Shown: in pieces, positions 13,017 through 23,630 of the stretch
Position numbering within the stretch: the first letter of the stretch is position 1
Layout: each line of letters starts with the position of its first letter
Assembly: GCF_963576615.1 (NCBI RefSeq)
Contig: NC_088710.1
Coordinates: 3,824,001 to 3,888,000, forward strand
DNA from: Watersipora subatra
Taxonomy: Eukaryota; Bryozoa; Gymnolaemata; Cheilostomatida; Watersiporidae
Length of the DNA stretch: 64,000 nucleotides
Reading direction: 5' to 3'
Position numbers and translations under genes: made by a program
The notes under the pieces: model-generated
What the model saw: the letters and a program-made list of their open reading frames with translations, nothing else
Told to the model about the DNA's origin: nothing
Databases searched by the model: none

Positions 13017-13536
13017 CAGGGATGGCTAAACATATTATGGAAATGTTTACTTTTCCATTTCCATAAACATAAATATTTTCATAATTTTAGGGAAATGGAT
13101 ATGGAAATTTTATTTTAGAAATATGGAAATAATTTGGAAATGGAATAAATATGGAAATGAATTATGGAAATGGAAGTAATATGGAAGTGAATTATGGAAA
13201 TTTTATGGAAATGGAAATGAAGTAGGGAAATGTTATGGAAATGGAAATAATATGGAGATGAATTATGGAGATGAATTATGGAAATTTTATGGAAATGAAA
13301 AATTTTATGAAAATGGAAATAATATGGAAATGAATCATGGAAATGTTATGGAAATGGAATTAATATGGAAATAAATTATGGAATTTTTAAGGAAATGGAA
13401 GTAATATGGAAATGAATTATGGAAATGTTATGGAAATGGAAATAATATGGAAATGAAGTAGGGAAATGTTATGGAAATAGAAATAATATGAAAATGAATT
13501 ATGGAAGTGGAAATTGTGACATACACGTAATCCCTG
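13017..13536. mobile_element. hAT-type MITE with internal satellite, nested in the foldback arm
   Basis: Termini are CAGGGAT and ATCCCTG, flanked by perfect 8-bp duplications ATACCTAC (13009-13016 and 13537-13544). Removing it restores continuity of the left arm with the right arm, which proves insertion. The interior is almost wholly a degenerate repeat of ATGGAAATG-type words (units of about 35 bp), so the element acts as a carrier of satellite DNA. Confidence 0.85.
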
Positions 13537-13702
13537 ATACCTACATGACTTTCAAAGGCACTGAATTGATAGTGTTAAGTAAGTGAGTTAATGCAATCAG
13601 TTACTCATAGATAAGATAGATAGTCATACTGGGGTTGTATTACATTAGTGTGATGGGAAGCTAATCGACTGCCATCAACTATGAGCTGTACTGCCCGAGT
13701 AA

Positions 13703-14500
13703 TAAAAAAGTCTTTGGACAGAAAATTTATTTTTATATAACATTTACCAATCTAACTTTTAAACTTCATATCATGAGAAAATATTTTTAAGCAGTTCAAA
13801 TGAATTAAAGAGAAAAAATAAAACAAATGTAAAGGTTTTCAGGTTTTTCAAACAACTACAACTTTTAAATTTCATATCATGAAATAAGTGTTTTGTTGAA
13901 ATAAATTAGGAAAAAAAATAAAACTGTAAATGTGTTTAAATGTAAAATAACTAACAAGTAATGGCTAATTATAATCTGTTTAGCTATGATTACAATAAAA
14001 AATTATTTAATAAATAAGGTAATGCAAAAGTCTATTTTATTTTTATATAATTATAATTTAGTATAGTTAAGTATAATTTATTTTTATTTAACATATAACA
14101 ACATTTGCCACTTTAACTTTCAAACTACATATTATGACAAGTGTTTTGTGAAATTGAAATAAATGAAGAGAAGAGAGAAAATAAAAACAACTGTAAATGT
14201 TTTCAAGCTTTTTCAAACAACTACAACTTTAAATTTCATATCATGAAAGAAGTTTTTTGTTAAAATGAATTAGGAAGAAAAATGAAACTGCAAATGTGTT
14301 TAAATGTAAATGTGAAATAATTAGCAAGTAATGGCTAAATATAATCTGTTTAGCTATGATTGCAATGAAAAATTATTTAATAAATAAAGTAATAAAAAAG
14401 TCTTATTTATTTTTAAATAATTATAATTTAGTATAATTAAGTATAATTTATTTTTATCTAACATATAACAACATTTGCTACTCTAACTTTCAAACATTTT
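13703..14500 (+). repeat. Tandem duplication of about 360-370 bp inside the foldback element
   Basis: Landmark strings such as ACATTTACCAATCTAACTTT (13741) return in altered form at about 14101 and again at about 14472. CTACAACTTT followed by AATTTCATATCATGAAA also recurs. There are a little over two diverged copies. Confidence 0.7.
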
Positions 14501-14516
14501 GCTTGCTTACATCAAA

Positions 14517-14548
14517 CAAAGATGTCCACTAACTAGTGGACATCTTTG
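14517..14548. repeat. Perfect hairpin inside the foldback element
   Basis: CAAAGATGTCCACT, four bases, then AGTGGACATCTTTG: a perfect 14-bp stem. Confidence 0.85.
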
Positions 14549-14746
14549 CTTCAAGCTAGTCTATGTATTTGATTGATATGTATTGAAATCTAATATTACA
14601 TGCAAAGGCTGTTTGTGAACTGTGGTGTCAATGAATCACTATCACCATACAGTGTCAATACTTTCAGTTGATGGCAGTCGATTAGCTTCCCATCACACCA
14701 ATGTCATACAACCCCAGTATGACTATCTATCTTATCTATGAGTAAC

Positions 14747-14796
14747 CAATGATATACAGCCCCCCCATGTGTGAGGGCTGTATATCCTTGGAGTAA
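14747..14796. repeat. Small palindromic element (AATGATATACAGCCCC family)
   Basis: CCAATGATATACAGCCCCC is followed by its inverse GGGCTGTATATCCTTGG. It interrupts the right arm of the foldback element relative to the left arm, so it is an insertion. Related pieces lie near 19190, 20888 and 32150. Confidence 0.7.
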
Positions 14797-15176
14797 CTGA
14801 TTGCATTAACTCACTTACTTAACACTATCTATTCAGTGCCTTTGCAAGGCATGTAGGTATTGAATTGCTTTAAATAATAAGCATATATTAGAGTAATAAA
14901 CTATAATTATCATTTCTTTAATATGAGCAATAATTACTATCTTAACTGAGGAAATTCATGATCATTCCCATGGCTGATGTTATTGTTTTGTCAATCACTA
15001 CGATTGACTAGCACAAAAAAGGGGCGTGGCCTAAACGCTCTTTGTTGGTTTGGAAACGCTAGTGTTGTTGAAGGCACAGTTATCACTCTATGGGAGATAA
15101 CTCTATGGTCTTCTTAGCCGAGCTGGCTACTATGCTCAGCTGATGGTGCGTGCTACTAATTACTGATCATTTAGCC

Positions 15177-16551
15177 CAGTGGTTCCCAACTGGTGGTCCA
15201 TGGACCCCTAGGGGTCCACAGGAGGTTTTGAGGGGGTCCACAGGCTGGTGCCAGTATTGGTTTTTCTAGCTAGATATTTACAGCTATTTCTGTCATAGTG
15301 GTTAGATCAATGATATAAAACCCTAAAAGAATAGACGACGGAATTATATTGTCGGGGTTTAATGATCAAAGTCTGTTGGGATTGCGCTTCCCTGGGTTTC
15401 CGGGCTAATGCAATTCCCGCAGTGTGGTTGCGTTGTCTTGTTAGGTTTTTGAGTCTAGACTTTTATCACCTATGAGTGTCAATCGCTGGATAGTACCCGA
15501 TTTCCAGTTAGTAGTACAAAACAACACAACCTGTAACCAGCAAACACGTAATTCTCGCTTTCCCTCTTCAATTTCAGCGATATACTAAGTAAGATCCATG
15601 GAAAATAAAACATTTCAACTTACTTATTTTTACCAATTTTCAGATAGGTAGGGGTCTTAGTATATGCTTAAATTTAAATATAATTTACCCGAAATCACCC
15701 AAACAATGGCCTCTTTTCCTTAGTTTCCGATTAATATTTTTCCACCTATAATATAAAATGGCAAAGTATTTTGTCGTTGTCACATTGTTTGACCTGGCCA
15801 ATAAGATAGGACAGCAGCAAAGCTGTTAAGTTTAGTTTTCATACTCAAAATCTAAATGTAAAACCAAATTTGGGTCATTTCACAATGGCGACTATTAATA
15901 TCATGAATGCTTGTTAATGGCAACTGACTGACCATAATTGTGACAATCTTTGGCAACTATATTTATTTGACAACAAAATGAAACTAGCAGATCGGTAAAA
16001 TAACCACTAATAATAGTTCATAATATTTGTAAATTTACAAGGGGCTTTATTCAGCCCATTTGTTTATGAAGAAAATACCATTGAAAAATTTTGGCCTTCC
16101 ATGATTCATCCATATCCACAGACAGCCAAACACGCCCTTCGAACTTTGCTCTCATTTGTGTCTACATACTTTTTCGAGTTCGCTTTCTCGTCCATGGTTG
16201 ATCTCAAATCGAAACAACAAAACCGACTGGGACTTGAAGATGACATGCGATGCGCTTTGTCAACCATTTCCTCAAAGATTGAGAATTTGGTGAAAAACAA
16301 GAAGTATAATCTATCTCACTAACAAACTGAAAATTAACCGTCAAAGCAATTTAGTATAGTATTGATTTATGTAAGTAAATAAATAGAAACATGTCAAATC
16401 TATTGACTCTTATATTATTCTAATTTATAATGTATGCCAATTTAAAATGCATTGTTATAAACACCATATATTATGATGTTTATGAAGGGGTCCATGACTT
16501 TTAGATAAAGAGTTCAGGGGTCCATGGCTCCAAGGTAGTTGGGAACCACTG
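15177..16551 (+). mobile_element. hAT transposon remnant (ZBED/Buster-like), 1375 bp
   Basis: Terminal inverted repeats CAGTGGTTCCCAACTGG and AGTTGGGAACCACTG are flanked by ATTTAGCC (15169-15176) and ATTTAGCT (16552-16559), an 8-bp target duplication with one mismatch. The interior is mostly eroded except for the transposase C-terminus near the 3' end. A second diverged copy lies inverted at about 20240-20715. Confidence 0.9.
16072..16322 (+). pseudogene. hAT transposase C-terminal dimerisation region
   Basis: An open frame reads ENTIEKFWPSMIHPYPQTAK, then a stretch containing STYFFEFAFSSM, then KQQNRLGLEDDMRCALSTI, and ends at TAA. This is the hAT-family C-terminal pattern (A-x-x-L, S-T-Y, F-S, N-R-L, L-R-x-x-L-S). 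The catalytic core upstream is not recoverable in the 1375-bp element, so this is a relic of a plain DNA transposon. Confidence 0.8.
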
Positions 16552-16559
16552 ATTTAGCT

Positions 16560-16740
16560 TGTCTTGACAAACTGTTGTTTTTTGCGGAGTTGTCCCCCAT
16601 CGGGCGAAGCGAGCAAAACAACAGTTTGTCACAATACGCACTGCACCTGATGCATCAGCTGCACTGCGTGTTGTGACTGCAGTTTGCTAGCTCTGCTCGA
16701 CGAGAGACAACTCCACAAAAACAACAGTTTGTCAAGACGG
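16560..16740. mobile_element. Near-palindromic MITE of about 180 bp
   Basis: Ends are GTCTTGACAAACTGTTGTTT and AACAACAGTTTGTCAAGAC, continuing inward with GCGGAGTTGTC against GACAACTCC. A second inner palindrome (GTCACAATACGCACTGCA against TGCACTGCGTGTTGTGAC) surrounds TGATGCATCA. It abuts the duplication at the 3' end of the hAT remnant. Confidence 0.75.
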
Positions 16741-17761
16741 GCTACTGATCCTTCAGCTGGAGCGCTTGATGGTAGTGCTAGACTGGTTTCCACAAAATAA
16801 TAACACAAATAAACCAATTAACTTGAAACTGTAGTGTTTATATACAACTCATGCATTAAGACAATGGCAGAACAAGACAACAACTGTATATGTACAAGGG
16901 TTAGGACACAACTCCAGTAGGAAGTAGGCATTACTCCAGTAGGAACTCTGGTAGATATACCCTCAAATCCCCTGTAGACAAAACCTCTTGGAGCCTAGTT
17001 CTCCTGCAGCCAAAACAACTAACACTTTTTATTACTTCACACCAGTTTGACTAGTTGTTGTTCCTTAAATTATTGTTGTTAATAATAATAATAATAATCA
17101 TCATTATTATTACAAAATAATTACAGTTTTATGTATTTATTAAGTTATTTATTGTCTGTTCCTCAATTTGCATTGATCAGACCAACAATTAATATTATTG
17201 CTATTATAACTACATTCTTAAACTATAATAATAACCAATAGTAAGAATAATACGAGAATCTGTTACAAACTACTGCTGTCTCACATTTTTCACCAACACA
17301 AGTCCTACGCTTTTCATTGGTTGGCAGAATCATTACTTGTATCACTTATTGCACTATTGATAATAAAAATACAGTAATAATGGTGAATAAATGATAGATA
17401 ATAATAATATTGGTAAATAAATAAAATTTTCACAATTTTTTCCCATTTAGCTGAAATTAGTTGTTGCTAAAAAGAAATAAAATATTTGTCTGAACAATAT
17501 GATCATGCAGTTATCCAGTAGCATTGAGTGAGATGGTGACAGTTATCAACAGCTCTCTTTTTTTACAAGTTTCTGGTTTTTGCTCAAGATTTCCTCTCTA
17601 CATAGTTGAGAGTAGAGGTATCTTTTTCTCACCTCACAACTTCATTAAAGGTTGAGCAGTTGCAGAAATTTTCAAAACAGATCATTCTAATTTTACTGTT
17701 TACTGCATTGACGATATTGTTTTAATTGCAGCTTTATTTAATTGGCGTTCTAAACAAAGCC
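16741..17761. other. Intergenic AT-rich stretch
   Basis: Contains a short ATT/AAT microsatellite near 17083-17110 and otherwise unassigned sequence leading to the THAP-coding relic. No gene seen. Confidence 0.5.
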
Positions 17762-18133
17762 ATGCTAAACGTTTGTGTTGCAATTGGCTGCAGCAACAAC
17801 TCTTTGAAAGAATTTGACAAATCTTACCACATGTATTAGCAATATTTTACATATGTAATAGGCATCATATCAAATATTCAAACAGGTGGTTATTTTCAAC
17901 TTTACTCAAGTATTTCATACTTGAATAAAGTTGGTTGCAGGTTTCCTTCTGATCCAGTCATTTCAGTGGCATGGACAAAAGCATTAAGACGCAAAGGGTT
18001 CACTCCGAGGGAATTTTCTTAAGTTTGCTCTGATCATTTCCCATCTGACATCTTTACAACAGTCCTTGATGGGAGGGAGAATTTGAAGTCAGAGACAATT
18101 CCGTCTATATTCAACTTCCCACATGATCTTCAG
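17762..18133 (+). pseudogene. THAP zinc-finger relic of the P-like transposon (two exons)
   Basis: The first exon begins at ATG 17762, reading MLNVCVAIGCSNN (the C-x4-C of a THAP finger). The second exon, 17941-18133 between TTGGTTGCAG and a GTATAT donor, reads FPSDPVISVAWTKALRRKG, then VCSDHF (the C-x2-H pair) and ETIPSIF, matching the THAP order C, C, W, C, H and a P-S-I-F end. A stop codon falls just before VCSDHF, where a residue is expected, so the exon is dead. In intact relatives this domain binds the transposon's own DNA. Confidence 0.75.
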
Positions 18134-18763
18134 GTATATAATGAGTAGTAACAACCCCTCATCCTTCTTGCCTCCCACCCTCCCCATCATCCTTCTGCCA
18201 CAATTGTCTACCTCATCCACTCTCCACATCTTCCTCCTCTCTCCCTCCTGAGTAAACAATCCTACCATTCCATACATTGCAATGGATAAAGATAGATATC
18301 AAATAAAGCAACGATGTTATGATGAAAAGTGATTGAAATTCCTGTTGGGTAGATAATAGAACATTCTAGACAAATAGACTAGTTCACCTGTTGGTAAAGT
18401 GAGCAGACAACTCTGATAGACAAGTTTGCATGCCATTTGATTTGATCTAGCTTATCTCGATACTGGTGGCGAGCTACGTTAAGGTGATGTATTTTCATTG
18501 TGATTGAGCCTTCTCAGTATTCTAGATGGGCAGATTTTTATGAAGCAAACAGAAACACAGCAATTTTACTATACCCTAAGCTTCAAGATACGTATTTTGC
18601 GCAATCTGTATAGCTCATATGTCGCATAGGTGAACATATGCGTGTGCATAGTTTAATACTGGAATGCCATAAAAGGCATACACTGGAGGTAATTAATTTT
18701 GCTCTAAAACAAAACCTAAATGCATTTTCATTTCATAGCCCAAGGTATCCCGTAGGTGAACGC

Positions 18764-19112
18764 CAGGCCTGCCAACCCTGGAGTGCGGAAAGGAGTGAGA
18801 GTCTATTTTGGGAGCAATGAAAACGCGAGGATTTGATAAGTGAAGTAAATTTTCATAGTGTACAAAAACAATATTTGGTACAGGCATATTGAAAAGAGAA
18901 ATGTTAAATCGTTGACTAGCTACAAAGACTCAAGCAAAAACAAAACAAAAAAGTTATTCAAACCTTCACAAAAGCCACACTACTTGAAGATTGGGGCAAA
19001 AAACAGGTTTGCTTGGGTAAAAGGGGCAATTACGTGACATGGGTGTGAGATGCGTGAGGCATGAGGCAATTGCGTGTTTCTCATGCCCAATGCGTGAGAG
19101 TTGGCAGGCCTG
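18764..19112. mobile_element. hAT-type MITE, 349 bp, in P-like transposon intron
   Basis: Perfect termini CAGGCCTGCCAAC and GTTGGCAGGCCTG are flanked by perfect 8-bp duplications GTGAACGC (18756-18763 and 19113-19120). It has no coding capacity. The intact ends and target duplication suggest a fairly recent insertion. Confidence 0.9.
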
Positions 19113-19189
19113 GTGAACGCTCAAATGTTCAGCTCAAAGCACAGCTACTCTAACAAGTCCGTGCAAGATCAAGTTGATTACGGTGGAAC

Positions 19190-19215
19190 CAATGATATAC
19201 AGCCCCCCAAGGATA
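19190..19215 (+). repeat. Half of the small palindromic element
   Basis: ACCAATGATATACAGCCCC occurs here without its inverse partner, just upstream of the truncated LINE. The LINE insertion may have displaced or replaced the other half. Confidence 0.5.
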
Positions 19216-19249
19216 GCCAACGGCTCTCATCTGGGCGGGGTTTAATGAT

Positions 19250-20190
19250 GGTTTATTGTTGTTTATTCTTTACATCGATGACTTGCCACTCTGTGTGAAA
19301 GACGCTGACTGTCGACTGTATGCCGATGATACTCTGCTGTGCATGGATTTGACAAACACCAGCCAGCTGGCTTTGCAGACTAACGTTACAGCATTACAGC
19401 ATTGGGCCACACAGTGGGGCATGACATTTAATCCAGAAAAGTGTATCCACATGCAGGTGGGCAGGTCGACACCAGATTTTAAACTTTTTATGAACGGAAT
19501 TTTTATACCACAGGCGAATGGTCTGAAATATTTGGGGGTTTTCATACAAAGCGACATCAAGTGGCACGAGCATATTTTAAACATTACTAAGAAAAGTAAT
19601 AAGGCACTCGGACTTATCCGACGCTGCCTTTTTAATGCAAGCATATCAACAAAAATTGTCGCCTATAACACAATTGTTCGACCATTACTCGAATATGCCT
19701 GTCAGGTATGGTCACCGCACGCAAAAGGCTTAACTGACAAATTAGAAACAATTCAAAGACGGGGGGTTCGATGGATTTTCAGACTCGGGCCTATGGATAG
19801 TGTCACAGAGTGCATGCGTGTAAATAACATCCAAGAACTAAAAGATAGAAGAGAAGATTTGGATTTGAAATTTTTAAAAAGAATTGTGTTTGGTCTATAC
19901 GATCTAGACCTCAATAACTATATCTCTTTTAACCCATCCCACCAAACCCGTCATGGAGTAGTCCACCCACATTTTAGGATAGACCAATATAAGCACTCTT
20001 TTTATAATAGAATGGCACCGAATGTTGTGGGTCAGGGCGTTGATGACTCCCTCAGTTTTTAATACGATCTTGGTATTGCAACAAATTAGGTTTTTAGCGT
20101 TCTTATCAATCATTTTATCTCAAATTTTATGTTCATATAATGCCCTCGGGCGTATTGGACAGATTCGAATATATATATATATATATATAT
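19250..20190 (+). mobile_element. 5'-truncated non-LTR retrotransposon (CR1/Jockey-like LINE)
   Basis: One open frame of about 268 codons (19256-20062) covers only the C-terminal half of a reverse transcriptase. It starts at LFILYIDDLP, has the catalytic YADDT box, then GLKYLGVFI, a thumb region with IVRPLLEYACQVWSPH, and the C-terminal SFYNRMAPN. The endonuclease and the front half of the RT are missing, as usual for truncated LINE copies. The frame has no stops, so the insertion is fairly young. It ends in an AT-rich 3' tail with a (TA)n run at about 20168-20190. Confidence 0.88.
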
Positions 20191-20239
20191 GGAGCTCTGT
20201 TGGGATGAACCCGAACACGACACCCGAACAAACAAATAT

Positions 20240-20715
20240 GCTGAATAAAGCACCTTGTAAATTTACAAATATTATGAGCTATAGTGATTATTTTACTTAT
20301 CTGTTGAATTCATTTTGTTGTCAAATAAATATAGTATCTCAATATTGTCACCATTATAATCAGTCAGTTGCCATTCGCAAGCATTTGTGATATTAATAGT
20401 CACAATCGTAAAATAGTTCAATTTCGGTTTTGCATTTAGATTTTAAGTATGAAAACTGCACTGCACAGCTTTGCTTGCTGTCCCATCTTATTGGCCAGGT
20501 AAAACAATGTGACTACGATGAAAGATTTTGTCATTTTATATTAGGGGTGGCAAAATATTAATCAACAACTAGGGAAAAAAGGCCGTTGTTCGAGTAATTT
20601 TGGGTAAATTATATTCAACTTAAAGCATATACTACAACTTTTACCAATTTTAAAATTAGTAAAAAAAGGTAGTTTGAAATGTTTTATTTTGCATGGATCC
20701 ATTATCTTGGTTAGG
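20240..20715 (-). mobile_element. Second, truncated copy of the hAT remnant, inverted
   Basis: Reads as the reverse complement of about 15600-16060 in the first copy. Shared landmarks include GTAAATTTAC, TTGACAACAAAATGAA and GGCCAATAAGAT in either orientation. It lacks both termini. Divergence is visibly high, so the two copies inserted separately or separated long ago. Confidence 0.75.
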
Positions 20716-20887
20716 TATTACCCCTACATTGTAGAAATTCAAGGTTTGCTATTGTGACCCGCGGAGTCTACTGACTGAATAAGCTAATGAAACGATAACA
20801 GCGAGTCGTGTTTTCCCGTTTTGTAATCCCATCACCTGGTAAACGAGTAAACAAAACTCATGCGTTGGATCAGAAATGTTTAGTGAC

Positions 20888-20922
20888 AGCAATGATATAC
20901 AGGGGGACTGTATACCATTGGT
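20888..20922. repeat. Small palindromic element, compact copy
   Basis: CAATGATATACAG, a short G-rich centre, then CTGTATACCATTG. Same family as 14747-14796. Confidence 0.7.
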
Positions 20923-21048
20923 GACAGATTCAATAAACAACAAACAGGACACTATATTGTTATGTATTAGAACTCTGTATTGTGGTATTAGAGTGGAAAC
21001 ACATTTTGTTAAATATGATTGTTGATTTACTGATTTAGTTACTGCATA

Positions 21049-22074
21049 CCTTTACTGTTGGAGCTAGTGGGTTGACCTTTACTGTTGGAGCTAGTTGGTT
21101 GACCTTTACTGTTGGAGCTAGTGGGTTGACCTTTACTGTTGGAGCTAGTTGGTTGACCTTTACTGTTGGAGCTAGTTGGTTGACCTTTACTGTTGGAGCT
21201 AGTGGGTTGACCTTTACTGTTGGAGCTAGTTGGTTGACCTTTACTGTTGGAGCTAGTTGGTTGACCTTTACTGTTGGAGCTAGTTGGTTGACCTTTACTG
21301 TTGGAGCTAGTTGGTTGACCTTTACTGTTGGAGCTAGTTGGTTGACCTTTACTGTTGGAGCTAGTTGGTTGACCTTTATTGTTGGAGCTAGTTGGTTGAC
21401 CTTTACTGTTGGAGCTAGTTGGTTGACCTTTACTGTTGGAGCTAGTTGGTTGACCTTTACTGTTGGAGCTAGTTGGTTGACCTTTACTGTTGGAGCTAGT
21501 TGGTTGACCTTTACTGTTGGAGCTAGTGGGTTGACCTTTACTGTTGGAGCTAGTTGGTTGACCTTTACTGTTGGAGCTAGTTGGTTGACCTTTACTGTTG
21601 GAGCTAGTGGGTTGACCTTTACTGTTGGAGCTAGTTGGTTGACCTTTACTGTTGGAGCTAGTTGGTTGACCTTTACTGTTGGAGCTAGTTGGTTGACATT
21701 TACTGTTGGAGCTAGTTGGTTGACCTTTACTGTTGGAGCTAGTTGGTTGACCTTTACTGTTGGAGCTAGTTGGTTGACCTTTACTGTTGGAGCTAGTTGG
21801 TTGACCTTTACTGTTGGAGCTAGTTGGTTGACCTTTACTGTTGGAGCTAGTTGGTTGACCTTTACTGTTGGAGCTAGTTGGTTGACCTTTACTGTTGGAG
21901 CTAGTTGGTTGACCTTTACTGTTGGAGCTAGTTGGTTGACCTTTACTGTTGGAGCTAGTTGGTTGACCTTTACTGTTGGAGCTAGTTGGTTGACCTTTAC
22001 TGTTGGAGCTAGTTGGTTGACCTTTACTGTTGGAGCTAGTTGGTTGACCTTTACTGTTGGAGCTAGTTGGTTGA
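21049..22074. repeat. Minisatellite, 38 x 27 bp, open on both strands
   Basis: Unit of 27 bases containing CTTTACTGTTGGAGCTAG. Because 27 is a multiple of three, one plus-strand frame reads repeated WLTFTVGAS and one minus-strand frame reads repeated QPTSSNSKG for about 350 codons each. Copies are nearly identical (W/G swaps and single substitutions). It sits in an intron of the dead P-like transposon. There is no splice, signal-peptide or codon evidence that either frame is translated, so I treat both as by-products of the repeat. Confidence 0.93.
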
Positions 22075-22410
22075 TTTTTGTGACCTTGTTTGTCAGTATA
22101 GTTTTTCATTGATTGCTAGCTAATTGGTGAGTTAGTTGTAGAAAAAATATACATGTGATTGACAGTAGTGACTAATTTATTTTTTAATATTAGCGTATCA
22201 ACTCTTTTTGCTAGAGACTGTTCGGCACAACTGAGCAGCTTAGCCAGGCTTTGGCTATACCGATAGATTGCATCTTGAGGCAAGCTACTTTCTGTTTTAT
22301 CTTTGTTTGACCATTATACTAGTCTACAACTATGCCATATTCTAAAAGTAAATCTTTTTAAAATAGAGTCATCAGAAAGGGATATAAACCTTCCGGAAGG
22401 GTGGCTGCAG

Positions 22411-23630
22411 TTACACCTTTAACAACACCATCTGTTGACATTCAGACAATCGACTCTATCTTCTTCAAACATCATTGGATTAAAGCAGCTGACAAAAAAT
22501 ATATATACTTATCAAGTGACGAGACGGATATTCTCAAGCAAATAACCTTGACAGACTCTTATAGTTACACACTATTTATATGCAGAAAACAACTAACTCT
22601 AAAAACACTTACAACTCTAGGATTGCCAATCATGTATAAAACAGCTGAGGACATCGAGCAACTACTATCAAAACTTATGAATACTCACGTCTGTAAAGGT
22701 AACGAAGGTTTCGATGAGCTAGACTTATCAAGGGATAAATCGATATTAGACCCTATCTCAAAGACTGTTAGGCACAAGAACTGTAGTTATGTACTATACA
22801 ATAAACAAAAGTGTGCAAACTGTATCAGACATAGAGACAGCCTAAGGATAAGACTTAAGCGACTTAAGAATACCAAAAGTGAATCAGCTAAAGCCACCAG
22901 AACCGCTTCTACCTCGTATGCTCCTCTGCAGTCTCTGCCACGAGATCAGCTCTTAATTTGTGCTAGAAATCAGAGTGAAGAACTTAACAAACTGAAAATT
23001 GACAAAAAAAGGTACCGGCGGCAGCGACTTGAAAACTATATGGACAGTGTAGGGGTGAGTGTTGATAATAATGAAGACAATGATATCTGTAAAACTGCAA
23101 AATGACTAATAGCAATAAAGGACCAAAGTTTGACAGCGAGTTGAAAGAGCTATTGTGGAATCAACAAGTGAAACAAGCTAAACTTAAAAGCTCTAAAAGT
23201 ATGAAATGGCACCCTATGATAATTCGTTGGGCTTTGACACTCCGTGCACATTCTTCATCTTCATATACATACATGCATAGCTCTGGATTAATCTCGTTAC
23301 CAGCAGAATCGACATTGAAAACCTACACATCTTACAGAAGCTTTAAGCAATGGCATTGACAATGACAATATTAGTTTATTAAGTGAACAATTAGGTAGTA
23401 AGAGGAGTATCACCCTATTGAATGACGAAGTCAAGATCAAAGAAGGTTTAGTTTACCAGAAGTCTTCAGGAGAACTTATAGGTTTTGTAGAGATTGGTAG
23501 TTTAAATTCAGCTCTGGGCAATCTTGAGACAGATATTGAGTCATCTCCAAAGCTACCCACAGAACTATTAACATCTTTGCACAACATCCGCGCACCGTCT
23601 ACTTTGTCAGTGATGTTCCCCACTTATTGA
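22411..23630 (+). pseudogene. P-element/THAP9-like transposase, N-terminal and central region relic
   Basis: After an acceptor (GGTGGCTGCAG) the first frame, to about 23100, carries RHKNCSYVL and KCANCIRHRDSLRIRLKR, a C-x2-C module common in THAP-bearing P-like transposases. The next block (23102-23359) has LLWNQQVKQAKLK, MKWHPMIIRWALTLR and LPAESTLKTYTSY, and the third (to 23630) has NDEVKIKEGLVYQKSSGELI. These are the conserved N-terminal steps of THAP9-type transposases. The three blocks lie in different frames, through short unrecognised introns or frameshifts. The region from here to 24267, which should hold the catalytic core, shows no recognisable transposase. Confidence 0.8.

Larger units (their letters stand above)
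12640..15150. mobile_element. Large foldback/long-TIR DNA element, nonautonomous
   Basis: Two long inverted arms face each other. The left arm at about 12660-13016 plus 13545-13680 matches the inverse of about 14661-15145. Examples are TTTAGGCCACGCCCC at left against GGGGCGTGGCCTAAA at right, and GATGGGAAGCTAATCGACTG against CAGTCGATTAGCTTCCCATC. Both outer ends carry CAGCTGAG. The left arm is split by a 520-bp MITE. The centre holds an AT-rich tandem duplication. There is no transposase. The outer boundaries are approximate; I could not identify target-site duplications. Confidence 0.75.

Noticed and set aside
19270-19644. Minus-strand frame of 124 codons
   Set aside because: Antisense shadow of the LINE reverse transcriptase.
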